64,000 nt of DNA from Rhodanobacter sp. C03 (GCF_002001175.1 NZ_MUNT01000005.1:1-64000), one strand, 5' to 3'. Counted from the stretch's first letter, positions 34,139 to 44,463 are shown. Notes: generated by a model not told the origin, from the letters alone. Made by a program: numbers and translations.

Positions 34139-36448
34139 TCACTCCCGCCAGTAACGTGGCTGCTGCCAGCGCCAGCCCGGCTCCCGCTGCGGCGGGGCCT
34201 CGGCCGGAAAGGCCAGCGGGATCGCCCCCTCCACCGCGGTATTGAACACCGGCACGCCGGCGTCGGCATAACGAGCGAGTACATCCGGCTTCGGGTGTCC
34301 GAAGCGGTTGCGCCAGCCCGCCGAAACGAGTGCCAGCGGCGGCTGCAGCGCAGCGATGAAGGCTGCGCTTGAGGAGGTCTTGCTGCCGTGATGCGGGACC
34401 AGCAGTACCGGTCGCATCTCCGGATCGAGCGCGGCGGCCACCTGCGGTTCAACCTTCGAGCTGATATCGCCGGTCAGCAACAGGGAGCCGCCACCGCCCT
34501 CGACCAGCAGCACGCAGGAACTGTCATTGTCCCGATCGCCTCCGCCTTCGGTTGGACTCAACACGCGAAAATGGACGCCATCCCATTGCCATGCTTGCCC
34601 GGCGACACACTGGCGCATCGGCAACTTCATCCGAGCCATGCGCAACGGCTCACCGGTATAGCGCTGCGCCTGCGGGAACGCGTTCGCGACCGCCTCGGCG
34701 CCACCGGCATGATCGTTGTCGCCGTGGCTGATCATCAGCATGTCCAGCCGCGTGATGCCCAGCGCATGAATCGAGGGCAGCACGGCCGCCTCGCCCAGAT
34801 CAAAACCGGATGGATAGCGCGCGCCGGTGTCGTACACCAGCGCGTGCCCGCGAGTGCGCAAAAGTACCGAGAGCCCCTGCCCCACATCCAGCACCCAGAC
34901 CTGGAACGCGCCATCGGCTGGCAACTGGCGCGGTGGCCACAGCAGCGGCAGGAACAGCAGCACACCGAACCAGCGCAACGGTATGCCGCGCGGCAGGAAC
35001 AGCCACAGCGCACCCAGTACCGCCAGCAGCAAGGCCCACGGTTGCACGGTCGGCAGATACCAGTGCGCACCGGGCCAGTACGCCATCTGTTCCAGCAGCC
35101 ACCACTGCGCGTGCGCCAGTTGCGCGGCCAGCCACAGCACCGGCATGGCCAGCGGCGGACACAGTCCCAGCAGCAACATGCCGCACAACGCGCATGGCAC
35201 GATCACGAAGCTGACAAGCGGCACCGCGATCAGGTTGGACAACGCGCCCACCAGTGAGGCCTGCCCGAAAAACCACAAGGTCAGCGGCAGCAGCGACACC
35301 GTCATCACCATCTGCCCGGCCGACAGCTCATGCAGAAACGCCCGCAAACCGCGCCCGCGCGACTGCAGGCACAGCATCAGGAATGCCACGCCGACGAACG
35401 ACAGCCAGAATCCCGCCGCCAGCACTGCCAGCGGATCGAACAGCAGGATCGCGATCATCGCCAGCGCCAGCGATTGCGCACCGCTGCTGCCGCGCCGACT
35501 GCAGCGTGCCAGTGCCACCACCGCGATCATCAGCAAGGTGCGCACTGTGGGCAGGCCGAAGCCGGCCAGCGCACTGTAGATGCCTGCCACCAGCAACGCG
35601 CCAGCTGCCTGCGCCTGCGGGCGCGGCAGCCGCAGTGCCAGCCGCGGGCACAGCACGTAGGCCAGCATCGCCAGCCAGACCCCGAACACCGCCGCCACGC
35701 CGACATGGAAGCCGGAAATCGCGATCAGGTGCGAGACCCCGTTCGCACGCGCGACTTCCCAGTCACGCTGTTCCAGCCCGCGCGTATCGCCAACCGAGAA
35801 CGCTCGCAACAGCGCCGCATCGTGCGGGTCATGCACCCGCGCAACGATGCCGCGGGCGATCGCATCGCGCACACCATCGACGCACCAGTGCGGAGTTGCC
35901 AGTCGTGTGTTGCCGGGATCGTCGCGCACATAGCCGGTGGCCACGATGCCACGCTCCAGTGCCGAGCGCTCGCTGTCGGCTACTCCGGGATTGAGCAGAC
36001 CGCGCGGCCGTTTCAACCGCAACAACAACTGCCAGCGGGTGCATGGTTGCAACAACGGTGCATCGTCATACCAGGACACCGTTACCCGGCCATGCAATGC
36101 AATCGGATGGCCATCCAGCGTGGCCAGCTCCACCTGCAACGTGAACCGGCTGGCGTCGCTGCCATCCTGCGGCAGATCAATGATGCTGCCGATCACAGCG
36201 ATATCCTGACCTTCCAGTGCGCGCGGCAAGCGTGCATCCATCGCCGCGGCTCCATGCCATGCCGCCCAGACGATGCCGAACAGCACGCACGCCAGCCAGC
36301 GCCAGCGCGGGCAATGCCACGCCAGCAACAACGCTGCACACCACAGCAGACCCAGACACCAGCGCGGCGGCAGGCTCGGCAGCCACTGCACCAGCAGCAC
36401 GCCAGCCAGCAGTGCCAATGCTGCCGTGATTGCCACCGCTCGTGCCAT
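34139..36448 (-). CDS. comEC: ComEC/Rec2-family DNA uptake channel
   Basis: Inner-membrane channel for single-stranded DNA in natural transformation. 769 residues: N-terminal hydrophobic segments, an OB-fold-like periplasmic part (about 60-190), the competence core with many helices (GVSHLIAISGFHVGVAAVFG is the family signature), and a C-terminal metallo-beta-lactamase-like domain with VLDVGQGLSVLLRT and SHGDNDHAGG. The latter is the metal motif of the putative nuclease part. The length is normal for gammaproteobacteria. It lies between lolD and exbB. Confidence 0.96.
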   Translation of the reverse strand: MARAVAITAALALLAGVLLVQWLPSLPPRWCLGLLWCAALLLAWHCPRWRWLACVLFGIVWAAWHGAAAMDARLPRALEGQDIAVIGSIIDLPQDGSDASRFTLQVELATLDGHPIALHGRVTVSWYDDAPLLQPCTRWQLLLRLKRPRGLLNPGVADSERSALERGIVATGYVRDDPGNTRLATPHWCVDGVRDAIARGIVARVHDPHDAALLRAFSVGDTRGLEQRDWEVARANGVSHLIAISGFHVGVAAVFGVWLAMLAYVLCPRLALRLPRPQAQAAGALLVAGIYSALAGFGLPTVRTLLMIAVVALARCSRRGSSGAQSLALAMIAILLFDPLAVLAAGFWLSFVGVAFLMLCLQSRGRGLRAFLHELSAGQMVMTVSLLPLTLWFFGQASLVGALSNLIAVPLVSFVIVPCALCGMLLLGLCPPLAMPVLWLAAQLAHAQWWLLEQMAYWPGAHWYLPTVQPWALLLAVLGALWLFLPRGIPLRWFGVLLFLPLLWPPRQLPADGAFQVWVLDVGQGLSVLLRTRGHALVYDTGARYPSGFDLGEAAVLPSIHALGITRLDMLMISHGDNDHAGGAEAVANAFPQAQRYTGEPLRMARMKLPMRQCVAGQAWQWDGVHFRVLSPTEGGGDRDNDSSCVLLVEGGGGSLLLTGDISSKVEPQVAAALDPEMRPVLLVPHHGSKTSSSAAFIAALQPPLALVSAGWRNRFGHPKPDVLARYADAGVPVFNTAVEGAIPLAFPAEAPPQREPGWRWQQPRYWRE

Positions 36449-36566
36449 GCCGCGCCCCGTTCCATTGTGGATACGGTCGAGCCTAGCGCGGCGCTAGCGA
36501 CATCAAGGATGAAAAGCATGTAGGCACTCGCCGCATAGGCAGCGAATGCCACGGCATAGCCGACGA

Positions 36567-37295
36567 TCAGGCCTTCGGGCTTTCCTGCAACACGCCGTTA
36601 TGCAGCACCAGGGTGCGATCCATCCGCGCCGCCAGGCGGGTGTCATGAGTGACCAGGATGAAGCTGGTGCCGATCTCGCGATTGAGTTCCAGCATCAGCG
36701 CGTATACCTGTGCGGCATTGCCTTCGTCGAGGTTGCCGGTCGGTTCATCGCCGAGCACGCAGGCCGGCTTGGTCACCAGGGCACGCGCTACTGCGCAACG
36801 CTGGCGCTCACCACCGGACAACTCCGACGGCTTGTGATGGGTGCGCGTGCCAAGACCCACCCGTTCCAGCAGGACCATGGCCTGGCGCTGTGCCTCGGCA
36901 ATCGCAGTGCCGCGGATCAGCAGCGGCATGCACACGTTCTCCAGCGCGGTGAACTCGGGCAGCAAGTGGTGGAACTGGTAGATGAAACCGAGCGAGCGAT
37001 TGCGCACGCGGCCACGCTCGGCATCGGAGAGCTTCGAGAGTACGCGACCATCGACCTCGACTTCTCCGGTGGTCAGCGTGTCGAGCCCGCCGATGATGTG
37101 CAGCAACGTGCTCTTGCCCGAGCCTGAGGCGCCGACGATCGCCATCGTCTCGCCGCGCTTCAGGGTAAAGCTGACGTCGCTGAGCACGTCGGTGCGCAGG
37201 CCGCCTTCATCGTAGGTCTTGGCGACATGGCTGGCGCGCAGCACGTTTTCGCCGGATTGATCGGTAGCGGAAGGGTTCATGGCGGTCTTATTCAT
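36567..37295 (-). CDS. lolD: Lipoprotein-releasing system ATPase
   Basis: Energises release of outer-membrane lipoproteins to LolA. 242 residues with Walker [19 protein letters not shown], the LolD-type signature [15 protein letters not shown] and Walker [12 protein letters not shown]. The start (37295) overlaps the lolC stop by 8 bp; the in-frame ATG at 37280 is an alternative. Downstream, 118 bp without a credible gene precede comEC. Confidence 0.96.
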   Translation of the reverse strand: MNKTAMNPSATDQSGENVLRASHVAKTYDEGGLRTDVLSDVSFTLKRGETMAIVGASGSGKSTLLHIIGGLDTLTTGEVEVDGRVLSKLSDAERGRVRNRSLGFIYQFHHLLPEFTALENVCMPLLIRGTAIAEAQRQAMVLLERVGLGTRTHHKPSELSGGERQRCAVARALVTKPACVLGDEPTGNLDEGNAAQVYALMLELNREIGTSFILVTHDTRLAARMDRTLVLHNGVLQESPKA

Positions 37296-38529
37296 AGCGC
37301 AGCGCCTGCGCCGGCTGCGTGCGCGAAGCGCGCCACGCGGGATAGAGGGTGGCCAGCAGCGAGAAGGCGAAAGTCAGCAATGCGGTCCAGCCCACATCGT
37401 GCCAGTCCAGCCGGCTCGGCACCTCGCTGATGTAGTAGACGTCAGGCGACAGGAACGTGACGTGGAAGGTGTGCTCGATCCATTTGATGATGCCCGGCAG
37501 CTTCCACGACAGCAGCGAGCCGAGACCCACGCCGAAACCGATTCCGACAAACCCCACCAGCACGCCCTGCACCATGAACGTGCCCATGATGCTGCGCGGC
37601 GTGGCGCCGAGCGTGCGCAGGATCGCGATGTCGGCCTGCTTGTCGGTGACCAGCATCATCAGCATCGAGATCAGATTGATCACCGCCACCAGGATGATCA
37701 GCGACAGGATCACGAACATCACCATCTTTTCCATCGACAGCGCAGCGAACAGGTTCGCGTTGGTGTCCATCCAGGTCTGCACCCGATACACCTGCCCCAG
37801 TTTGTCGGCCAGCTCGCGCGCCACCGGACGGGCGTTGAACATGTCGTCGAGACGCAGGCGGATGCCGGTGGGGCCGCTCAGACCGTTGAGCTTCTCGGCA
37901 TCGCCCATGTTGACCAACGCCAGACCGGAATCGAACTGCTCCATACCCAGTTCGAACAGACCCACCACGTGGAAACTGCGCATCTTCGGCACGCCACCCA
38001 TCGGCGTGGCATACATTTGCTGCACGATGACCGTCACCCGGTCACCGACGCTGACACCGAGCGTCATCGCCAGGTCCCGGCCCAGCACGATGTTCCAGCT
38101 GCCCGGGGTCAGTTCGCTCAGCGAGCCTTCGACCATATGCTTGTTGATGTCGACGACCTTCGGTTCCTGCGTCGGCTCGATGCCGCGCAGCAGCGCAGCG
38201 CTGGAACGACCGGCAGTCAAATACGCCTCGGCTTCCACGTAGGGCGCGGCACCCAGCACATGCGGGTTCGCCTCGGCGACCTGCAACGTACGTGGCCAGT
38301 CCTGTACGCTTTCGCCGACACCGGACACGGTGGCATGCGAGATCGCGCCGAGGATGCGCGACTTCATCTGGTAATCGAAACCGTTCATCACCGACATCAC
38401 CGTGATCAGCGCGATCACGCTGATCGCGATGCACACGATCGATACGGTGGAGATGAACGAGATGAACTGGTTGCGTCGCTTGGCACGCGTGTAGCGCAGG
38501 CCGATGAAGAGTTCGAGCGGTCGGAACAT
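37288..38529 (-). CDS. lolC: Lipoprotein-releasing ABC transporter permease LolC/E family
   Basis: 413 residues: TM1 in [23 protein letters not shown], a periplasmic domain of about 200 residues, then three helices ([63 protein letters not shown]). The N-terminal [19 protein letters not shown] is typical. Only one permease gene accompanies lolD here, instead of the lolC-lolE pair of E. coli. It may therefore form a homodimer (the LolF arrangement known in some gammaproteobacteria), or a second permease lies elsewhere. A longer reading to 38862 overlaps ygfX and is rejected. Confidence 0.94.
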   Translation of the reverse strand: MFRPLELFIGLRYTRAKRRNQFISFISTVSIVCIAISVIALITVMSVMNGFDYQMKSRILGAISHATVSGVGESVQDWPRTLQVAEANPHVLGAAPYVEAEAYLTAGRSSAALLRGIEPTQEPKVVDINKHMVEGSLSELTPGSWNIVLGRDLAMTLGVSVGDRVTVIVQQMYATPMGGVPKMRSFHVVGLFELGMEQFDSGLALVNMGDAEKLNGLSGPTGIRLRLDDMFNARPVARELADKLGQVYRVQTWMDTNANLFAALSMEKMVMFVILSLIILVAVINLISMLMMLVTDKQADIAILRTLGATPRSIMGTFMVQGVLVGFVGIGFGVGLGSLLSWKLPGIIKWIEHTFHVTFLSPDVYYISEVPSRLDWHDVGWTALLTFAFSLLATLYPAWRASRTQPAQALRYE

Positions 38530-38635
38530 GGGCGGGTCGCTTGTGGGGATCGCAGGGCGGGCCGCCCGGACAGGCATTATCAGGTATTCGGTGAGACCGC
38601 GCTGGGTTGGCGAAGTTGCCGGCAAGTCGGCCCCA

Positions 38636-39073
38636 TCAGAGCCGCGGCACGGCCTCGCCCGGTTGCACCGTCGCCAGCCGCATGCGCAGACGACGACGGA
38701 TATCCGCATCGCTGTTGTCCGGTGCCAGCAGCAACACCTGCGTACCCTGCTCCGCGGTCCGCAGGCGCAGCAACACGAAACCACCCAGCACCCGGAACGA
38801 AGCCAGGGTGGCTGGCACGTCCTCGTGATCAGCCAGATGCAGTGTCCAGCTGTCGTCGGCACTCCAGCCGGCAGCCGCTACCGGCGAACCTGCCGCCTTG
38901 CGGGCGGATTGCCAGGTCGCCAGCAGCACGCCGACGATCAACAGCAATTTCAGCCACAGCGCCAATGCGCACAGCACGACAGCCAGCACCGCCAGGGCAG
39001 CGACCACGAGCAACATGCGTCGCAGCAGGCGCGACGGCCGGCATTCAAAGCCGATGGCGGGCGCGGATGTCAT
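38636..39073 (-). CDS. YgfX/CptA-like membrane protein
   Basis: 145 residues with two N-terminal helices (MLLVVAALAVLAVVLCALALW and LKLLLIVGVLLATW) and a cytosolic beta-rich end. Its start overlaps sdhE by 29 bp, the same pairing as E. coli ygfX (cptA) with ygfY (sdhE/cptB). In E. coli that pair was first described as a toxin-antitoxin system affecting the cytoskeleton, while SdhE is now known as the FAD-insertion factor. Sequence similarity outside the layout is weak, so the name rests largely on context. Confidence 0.75.
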   Translation of the reverse strand: MTSAPAIGFECRPSRLLRRMLLVVAALAVLAVVLCALALWLKLLLIVGVLLATWQSARKAAGSPVAAAGWSADDSWTLHLADHEDVPATLASFRVLGGFVLLRLRTAEQGTQVLLLAPDNSDADIRRRLRMRLATVQPGEAVPRL

Positions 39074-39293
39074 CGATGATCACCTGCCAGTCCGTTCGTT
39101 CCGGGCGCGCATGACCCATCACCCAGTCCCACAGGTCCGGATCCTGCACATCGAGCAGTTCGTCGAACGCCTGCTGCTGCGCTTCATCGGCGTCGGCAAA
39201 GCGTTCATCCAGCCAGCCGCCGAACAGGGCATCCAGTTCGCGGGTGCCGCGACGGCTGCGCCAGCGCAGGCGCTTGAGACGTGCTTCATCCAT
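39045..39293 (-). CDS. sdhE: FAD assembly factor for succinate dehydrogenase
   Basis: 82 residues. The conserved RGxxE motif (SRRGTRELD) is intact; it is needed for covalent attachment of FAD to the flavoprotein subunit. The other family features (LDERFADADEAQQQAFDELLD, DPDLWDWVMG) are present. ATG at 39293 is used; a GTG one codon earlier is possible. Its place right after sdhCDAB fits its role in flavinylating SdhA at His-48. Confidence 0.95.
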   Translation of the reverse strand: MDEARLKRLRWRSRRGTRELDALFGGWLDERFADADEAQQQAFDELLDVQDPDLWDWVMGHARPERTDWQVIIDDIRARHRL

Positions 39294-39396
39294 CACTGAC
39301 TCGATCGGTATCCATGAGCATCAAGTGTAGCCGCTGTACCAGAACGCGACAGGCCGCACATGGCGGCCTGTCGTTGTCGAACCATGTACAGCTTGA

Positions 39397-40179
39397 TCAG
39401 GCCGAACGACGCTCCACCATCAGCTTCTTGATCTCGGCAATCGCCTTGGCCGGGTTCAGACCCTTTGGGCAGGTGCGCGTGCAGTTCATGATGGTGTGGC
39501 AGCGATACAGCTTGAACGGATCTTCCAGATCATCCAGCCGTGCGCCGGTGGCCTCGTCACGCGAGTCGACGATCCAGCGGTAGGCCTGCAGCAGGATCGC
39601 CGGACCGAGGTACTTGTCGCCGTTCCACCAGTAGCTCGGGCAGCTGGTCGAGCAGCATGCGCACAGGATGCATTCGTACAGGCCGTCGAGCTTCTTGCGC
39701 TCTTCCGGCGACTGCAGGCGTTCACGATCCGGTGCCGGGCTCTGCGTACGCAGCCATGGCTTGATCGAAGCGAACTGCGCGTAGAAATGGGTCAGGTCAG
39801 GCACCAGATCCTTCACCACCTGCATGTGCGGCAGCGGATAGATCTTCACGTCGCCCGACGCACATTCCGAGATCGCCCGGGTGCATGCCAACGTGTTGGT
39901 GCCGTCGATGTTCATCGCGCACGAACCGCAGATGCCTTCGCGACAGGAACGGCGCAGCGTCAGCGTGGAATCGATCTCGTTCTTGATCTTCAGCAATGCG
40001 TCCAGAACCATCGGGCCGCACGCGGCCAGATCGACCTCATACGTATCGATACGCGGGTTCTGGCCATCGTCCGGCGACCAACGATAGATGCGGAAGGTAC
40101 GCGGATTCTTTGCGCCCTTCGCCGGATAGTGCTTGCCCGGCTGGATCTTGGAATTCTTGGGTAGCGTGAACTCGGCCAC
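39397..40179 (-). CDS. sdhB: Succinate dehydrogenase iron-sulfur subunit
   Basis: 260 residues. The N-terminal ferredoxin domain ligates [2Fe-2S] through [12 protein letters not shown] and a later Cys in TLACTR. The C-terminal domain holds the [4Fe-4S] and [3Fe-4S] ligands in [12 protein letters not shown] and [15 protein letters not shown]. It carries electrons from FAD in SdhA to ubiquinone. The start is a GTG (VAEFTLPKN) at 40179 preceded by GGAGAGG; a longer reading to 40236 runs into sdhA. The gap to sdhA is 22 bp. Confidence 0.97.
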   Translation of the reverse strand: MAEFTLPKNSKIQPGKHYPAKGAKNPRTFRIYRWSPDDGQNPRIDTYEVDLAACGPMVLDALLKIKNEIDSTLTLRRSCREGICGSCAMNIDGTNTLACTRAISECASGDVKIYPLPHMQVVKDLVPDLTHFYAQFASIKPWLRTQSPAPDRERLQSPEERKKLDGLYECILCACCSTSCPSYWWNGDKYLGPAILLQAYRWIVDSRDEATGARLDDLEDPFKLYRCHTIMNCTRTCPKGLNPAKAIAEIKKLMVERRSA

Positions 40180-40201
40180 GGTTGCCTCTCCAGTCGAAAA
40201 C

Positions 40202-41989
40202 TTAGTAAACGCGCTTCTTCGGCGGCACAACCTCAACCTCGTCGGTCAAGGTGTACATGTGTACCGGACGGAAGTCGAAGCTGCTCTTGCCGGCCTCGTC
40301 CACCTTGACCAGCGTGTGCTTCATCCACTCAGCGTCGTTGCGATCGGGGAAGTCCTCGCGCGCATGACCGCCTCGGCTTTCCGGACGCTGCAGGGCCGAG
40401 TGCATGGTGGCAACGGCCTGATCCAGCAAGTTGGCCAACTCCAGCGTCTCGATCAGATCGGAGTTCCACACCATCGAGCGATCGCTGACGCGGACATCCT
40501 TGAACGATTCGCGCACCGCGGAAATCTTCTCGGAACCTTCCTTCAGCGTGGTACCGGTACGGAACACCGCTGCATCGCTCTGCATGATGCGCTGCATCTC
40601 CAGCCGGATCTGCGCGGTCGGCTTGCTGCCATTCGCGTTGCGCAGCGCGTCGAACCGGGCCAGCGCCTTGTCCAGCACGTTGGTCGGCAGATCCCGGTGT
40701 GCGGTTTCCGGCTTGATCAACTCGGCGCAGCGATGCGCCACCGCACGACCGAACACCACCAGGTCGAGCAGCGAGTTGGAACCGAGGCGATTCGCGCCGT
40801 GCACCGACACGCATGCTGCCTCGCCGATCGCGAACAGGCCCGGCACGATCGCATCGACATCGTCACCCTTCTTCTGCACGACTTCGCCGTGGTAGTTGGT
40901 CGGGATGCCACCCATGTTGTAGTGCACAGTCGGGATGACCGGGATCGGCTCCTTGGTCACGTCCACACCGGCGAAGATGCGCGCCGACTCGGCGATGCCC
41001 GGCAGGCGTTCGTGGATCACCTCGGGACCAAGATGCATCAGGTTGATGAAGATGTGGTCCTTGTGCTCGCCGACACCGCGGCCTTCGCGGATCTCCATCG
41101 TCATCGCGCGGCTGACCACGTCGCGCGATGCCAGATCCTTCGCGTTCGGCGCATAGCGCTCCATGAAGCGCTCACCCTCGGAGTTGGTGAGATAACCACC
41201 CTCGCCACGCACGCCTTCGGTGATCAGGCAACCCGCGCCGTAGATGCCGGTCGGATGGAACTGCACGAACTCCATGTCCTGCAGCGCGAGGCCCGCGCGC
41301 AGCACCATGCCGCCACCGTCACCGGTGCAGGTATGCGCCGAGGTGGCGCTGAAGTAGGCACGACCGTAACCGCCGGTCGCCATCACCACCGCGTGACCGC
41401 GGAAGAAATGCAGGGTGCCCTCGTTCATGTCGAGCGCGAGCACGCCGCGGCAAACGCCTGCTTCGTCAAAGATCAGGTCGATCGCGAAGTATTCGATGAA
41501 GAACGTGGCGTCATGCGCCAGCGCCTGCTGGTACAGCGTGTGCAGGATCGCGTGGCCGGTACGGTCGGCCGCGGCGCAGGTGCGTTGCGCAGTGCCCTTG
41601 CCGTAATGCGTGGTCATGCCGCCGAACGGGCGCTGGTAGATCTTGCCTTCGTCGGTGCGCGAGAACGGCACGCCGTAATGCTCCAGCTCGATGATCGAGG
41701 GAATTGCCTCGCGGCACATGTACTCGATCGCGTCCTGGTCGCCGAGCCAGTCGGAACCCTTCACGGTGTCGTAGAAGTGGAAGCGCCAGTCGTCCTCGCC
41801 CATGTTGCCGAGCGCAGCCGAGATGCCGCCCTGCGCCGCCACGGTGTGCGAACGGGTCGGAAACACCTTGGTGATGCAGGCCGCCTTGAGGCCCTTCTCG
41901 GCCAGGCCGAAGGTGGCGCGCAGGCCGGCGCCGCCGGCGCCAACCACGATCACGTCATACAGATGTTGCTGGATCTTGTAGCTTTCCAT
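40202..41989 (-). CDS. sdhA: Succinate dehydrogenase flavoprotein subunit
   Basis: 595 residues. Oxidises succinate to fumarate with covalently bound FAD. The nucleotide fold is [21 protein letters not shown], the flavinylated residue is His-48 in [11 protein letters not shown], and the active-site segments [22 protein letters not shown] and [13 protein letters not shown] are intact. The length is normal. It lies 19 bp after sdhD and before sdhB. Confidence 0.98.
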   Translation of the reverse strand: MESYKIQQHLYDVIVVGAGGAGLRATFGLAEKGLKAACITKVFPTRSHTVAAQGGISAALGNMGEDDWRFHFYDTVKGSDWLGDQDAIEYMCREAIPSIIELEHYGVPFSRTDEGKIYQRPFGGMTTHYGKGTAQRTCAAADRTGHAILHTLYQQALAHDATFFIEYFAIDLIFDEAGVCRGVLALDMNEGTLHFFRGHAVVMATGGYGRAYFSATSAHTCTGDGGGMVLRAGLALQDMEFVQFHPTGIYGAGCLITEGVRGEGGYLTNSEGERFMERYAPNAKDLASRDVVSRAMTMEIREGRGVGEHKDHIFINLMHLGPEVIHERLPGIAESARIFAGVDVTKEPIPVIPTVHYNMGGIPTNYHGEVVQKKGDDVDAIVPGLFAIGEAACVSVHGANRLGSNSLLDLVVFGRAVAHRCAELIKPETAHRDLPTNVLDKALARFDALRNANGSKPTAQIRLEMQRIMQSDAAVFRTGTTLKEGSEKISAVRESFKDVRVSDRSMVWNSDLIETLELANLLDQAVATMHSALQRPESRGGHAREDFPDRNDAEWMKHTLVKVDEAGKSSFDFRPVHMYTLTDEVEVVPPKKRVY

Positions 41990-42008
41990 GAACTCTCGGC
42001 CTCGCGTC

Positions 42009-42413
42009 TTATGGGGTCAGCGCAATGCGCAGCACGGCCAGCACGCATGCCAGCGCGCCCAGCACCGCGAGGAACTTGATCGCCACCAGCAGGACGACTT
42101 CCTTCCAGCGGGTATGCACGTAATCCTCGATCACCACCTGCAGGCCGAGCACGGCATGCCAGAACATGGTGAGCACGAACGCGATCAGCAGCAGCGCGTT
42201 CCATGGTTTCGCCACTGCCGCATGCGCCGTGGCGTAGTCGGCGTGCAGCAGGCACAGCACAGTGGCAACGAACCACACACCAAGCAACACCAGCGCCGCG
42301 GCGGTTACCCGCTGGGTCCACCAGTGACCTACGCCAGACTGCGACGAACCCAGCCCGAGGGCCGTCTTCAGCGGATTGCGCCGGTCTTTCATGACGGTGT
42401 CCTTCGTGCTCAT
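42009..42413 (-). CDS. sdhD: Succinate dehydrogenase hydrophobic anchor subunit
   Basis: 134 residues with three transmembrane helices. The His in [17 protein letters not shown] is the probable heme b ligand, and the D-Y pair beside it belongs to the quinone site. The start [10 protein letters not shown] overlaps the sdhC stop by ATGA. Confidence 0.92.
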   Translation of the reverse strand: MSTKDTVMKDRRNPLKTALGLGSSQSGVGHWWTQRVTAAALVLLGVWFVATVLCLLHADYATAHAAVAKPWNALLLIAFVLTMFWHAVLGLQVVIEDYVHTRWKEVVLLVAIKFLAVLGALACVLAVLRIALTP

Positions 42414-42805
42414 GCCGCACCTCCGGCCATCAATACATAAGCCCACACCAGCACGGTAAGCACGATGCTGCCAGCCACCGACAGCCAGCTGGAGCGCACG
42501 AACTGGGGAATCGCATAACCGGCACCGGCATCCTGGATCAGGTGACGGATGCCGTTGCACAGGTGATAGAACAGCGCCCAGCTCCAGCCGAACAGCAACA
42601 CCATGCCGACCGGACTGCCGATGATGCTCTTGAACTGGTTGAAGCTGTCTTCACCCGCCGCCAGATGCAATAAGCCGCCAACCACCAGCACGCTGCCGAC
42701 GGCAAGGGCGATGCCCGTGGCTCGGTGCACGATGGAAGTCATCATCTGCACTTGCCGCTTGTAGATCTGGAGGTGCGGTGAGAGCGGTCGTTGCGTATCT
42801 GCCAT
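42410..42805 (-). CDS. sdhC: Succinate dehydrogenase cytochrome b556 subunit
   Basis: 131 residues. The N-terminal RPLSPHLQIYKRQ and SIVHRATGIAL (quinone-site residues) and the heme-ligand region FYHLCNGIRHLIQD are typical of SdhC. Three hydrophobic helices anchor it. ATG at 42805 is chosen because the family begins there; a longer reading to 42868 is not conserved. Confidence 0.96.
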   Translation of the reverse strand: MADTQRPLSPHLQIYKRQVQMMTSIVHRATGIALAVGSVLVVGGLLHLAAGEDSFNQFKSIIGSPVGMVLLFGWSWALFYHLCNGIRHLIQDAGAGYAIPQFVRSSWLSVAGSIVLTVLVWAYVLMAGGAA

Positions 42806-42894
42806 GGCGGCTATCCTGTGTGGAATCGCTGATGTCCGTGCCGCACCGTCTATTGAGACTCTCCACACGCGACGACGATCGCCGCGGTGATCGC

Positions 42895-43062
42895 TCAGAA
42901 GTCGATGCAGCGTCCGTTCTTTTCCCAGTCGCCGTAACGGGTGGGATCAGGAGCCGGTTGCTCCACCGCAAGCTTGTCCTGCACCGGCCTGACGGGCACG
43001 GCAACTGGTTCCGTCGGAACGGAAGCAGATTGGGATTCGGCTGGGGAAGAGGTATCGGACAT
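42895..43062 (-). CDS. SdhAF4-like (DUF1674) assembly protein
   Basis: Only 55 residues, with a Pro/Val-rich variable N-terminus and the hallmark C-terminus PTRYGDWEKNGRCIDF, which defines the DUF1674/SDHAF4 family. In eukaryotes and some proteobacteria this factor binds the FAD-loaded flavoprotein subunit and promotes assembly with the iron-sulfur subunit. It is 89 bp upstream of sdhC on the same strand, supporting a role in succinate dehydrogenase assembly alongside sdhE. Confidence 0.92.
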   Translation of the reverse strand: MSDTSSPAESQSASVPTEPVAVPVRPVQDKLAVEQPAPDPTRYGDWEKNGRCIDF

Positions 43063-43168
43063 GGTTTTTGTTAGCCGGGAAAGGTTAATACTTGCGGCAA
43101 TACAGCACAACCTCGGCCAGCCCCTGCCACTTGTGCTTGAGCCCTGTCGCCCCAACCCTTGCTGGCTT

Positions 43169-43972
43169 ATGCCGACACCTTATCCTGCGGAAACCCTGTT
43201 GATCGAAGGCACCGACGCGATCGCGTTTGCGCAGGCCCAGTTCAGCAGCCAGGTCAACTCCCTCTCAAGCAGCCAATGGCAGTTCAGCGCATGGCTCGAT
43301 CCGCAAGGTCGTGTACGCGCGCTGTTTCATCTGGCCCGACTTGCCGATGATCGGCTGCTGCTGCTGCTGCGTGGCGGCAGCGCGACAGCCATGGTCGATG
43401 CACTGCGACGTTTCATGTTCCGCTCGAAGCTCACGCTGACGGCATTGTCACCACGCGCGCTGACCACCGGTCCCGCGCAACCGATGCATGCAGTTCACGA
43501 AGATGCGGAAACACTTTCGCTCGGTTGCGGTACGCACAGCATGCGGATCACAAACGCGGATCAAGGCGACGACGCGTGGCGCCTGCCGCAACTGCACGCA
43601 GGCTGGCCATGGCTGCCCGTGCAGAGATTGAACGAACTGCTGCCACCGGCATTGTCGCTGCACCGCCTGCAGGCCGTCGCCATCGACAAGGGTTGCTATC
43701 CGGGCCAGGAAATTGTTGCGCGATTGCACTATCGCGGTGGCAACAAGCGACACCTGCATGGCGTCATCCTGTCGCAGGCAGCGAACGCCGGTGAAGTGTT
43801 GCGTCGTGATGAACGTGACATCGGTTGTCTGCTCAATGTCATCAGCAACGACAACAGCATCGAAGCTCTTGCCTTACTGAACGATGACGTTGTTGCACAG
43901 GCCAACGACGGACGTCTGAATGCATTCGACGACCATGGGTCGATTCGTCTCGTAACCACATGGCCAGAATGA
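43169..43972 (+). CDS. ygfZ: YgfZ/GcvT-domain folate-dependent Fe-S maintenance protein
   Basis: 267 residues. The diagnostic motif DKGCYPGQEIVAR is present, with the Cys that is essential in E. coli YgfZ. This protein binds tetrahydrofolate and helps maintain certain [4Fe-4S] enzymes. It is divergent from the sdh cluster across 106 bp, which fits a role in supporting iron-sulfur proteins. ATG at 43169 is chosen; a longer reading would overlap the divergent SdhAF4-like gene. Confidence 0.9.
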   Translation: MPTPYPAETLLIEGTDAIAFAQAQFSSQVNSLSSSQWQFSAWLDPQGRVRALFHLARLADDRLLLLLRGGSATAMVDALRRFMFRSKLTLTALSPRALTTGPAQPMHAVHEDAETLSLGCGTHSMRITNADQGDDAWRLPQLHAGWPWLPVQRLNELLPPALSLHRLQAVAIDKGCYPGQEIVARLHYRGGNKRHLHGVILSQAANAGEVLRRDERDIGCLLNVISNDNSIEALALLNDDVVAQANDGRLNAFDDHGSIRLVTTWPE

Positions 43973-44463
43973 ATATTGCTTAGTGAATATTGCCAGATGC
44001 TGACAACAAAATTCATCATGGCACTTGCCAATTGAAGATGAGCATCAGTTAAACTCCACCTCCCCGGCACTTGCCAGCGGATTGATCCGCCACTAGAGTC
44101 CGCCGACTGAATATCGCGACATCCGAAACACGGGGTGTCGAAGTACGCGACGAACCGGATGTATCCGAATCGGCGCGACCCGGCAGCCATACCGCCGGAT
44201 GGCATACCGCCTCGCATCAACGAGTGCGGAGAAGTTGCAGGCAACACGGCCCACACGGCACGCGCATCGCCAAGGCAGCACTCAATCCAGATCGGCACAG
44301 ACTCCGCCGCTCTTACCGCCACAATCCCGTGGCAAAGCGTCCAGCCACAAGTTTCGGCTGCGGCGATCAATCCAGGTGGAACGGCCTGCCAGCCCGTCCA
44401 CCGCAATGGCGCACAAAACCTTGCAATCCGGTTTTGCGCGTACAGCACGTTGGAGGCAGAAAC
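43973..44463. other. 491-bp intergenic region with small repeats
   Basis: No gene could be supported here. Visible structure: a direct repeat TGAATATTGC at 43970-43979 and 43984-43993; a direct repeat GGCACTTGCCA at 44020-44030 and 44066-44076; a hairpin GCGGAT-TG-ATCCGC at 44077-44090; and a stem GCGCACAAAACC / GGTTTTGCGC (2-nt bulge, 9-nt loop) at 44409-44439, just before the ribosome binding site of the next gene. The left end is AT-richer than the genes around it. A small RNA or long leader is possible. Confidence 0.4.

Noticed and set aside
36193..36552. Hydrophobic open frame (VAFAAYAASAYMLFILDVA) between lolD and comEC
   Set aside because: Only the first 35 residues lie outside comEC; it starts with GTG without a ribosome binding site and becomes Arg/Cys/Trp-rich over comEC. 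A remnant of a lost gene cannot be excluded.
38636..39293. Toxin-antitoxin pair (CptAB) as the main function
   Set aside because: The small partner has the RGxxE motif of SdhE and lies behind sdhB, so an assembly role is far better supported than a toxin-antitoxin role.
40133..42079. 648-codon open frame on the plus strand
   Set aside because: Antisense to sdhA; low-information Arg/His-rich translation without domains.
44019..44035. Possible sigma-54 promoter (TGGCAC)
   Set aside because: The -24 element fits, but the required TTGCA at the correct spacing is missing (AATTG instead).
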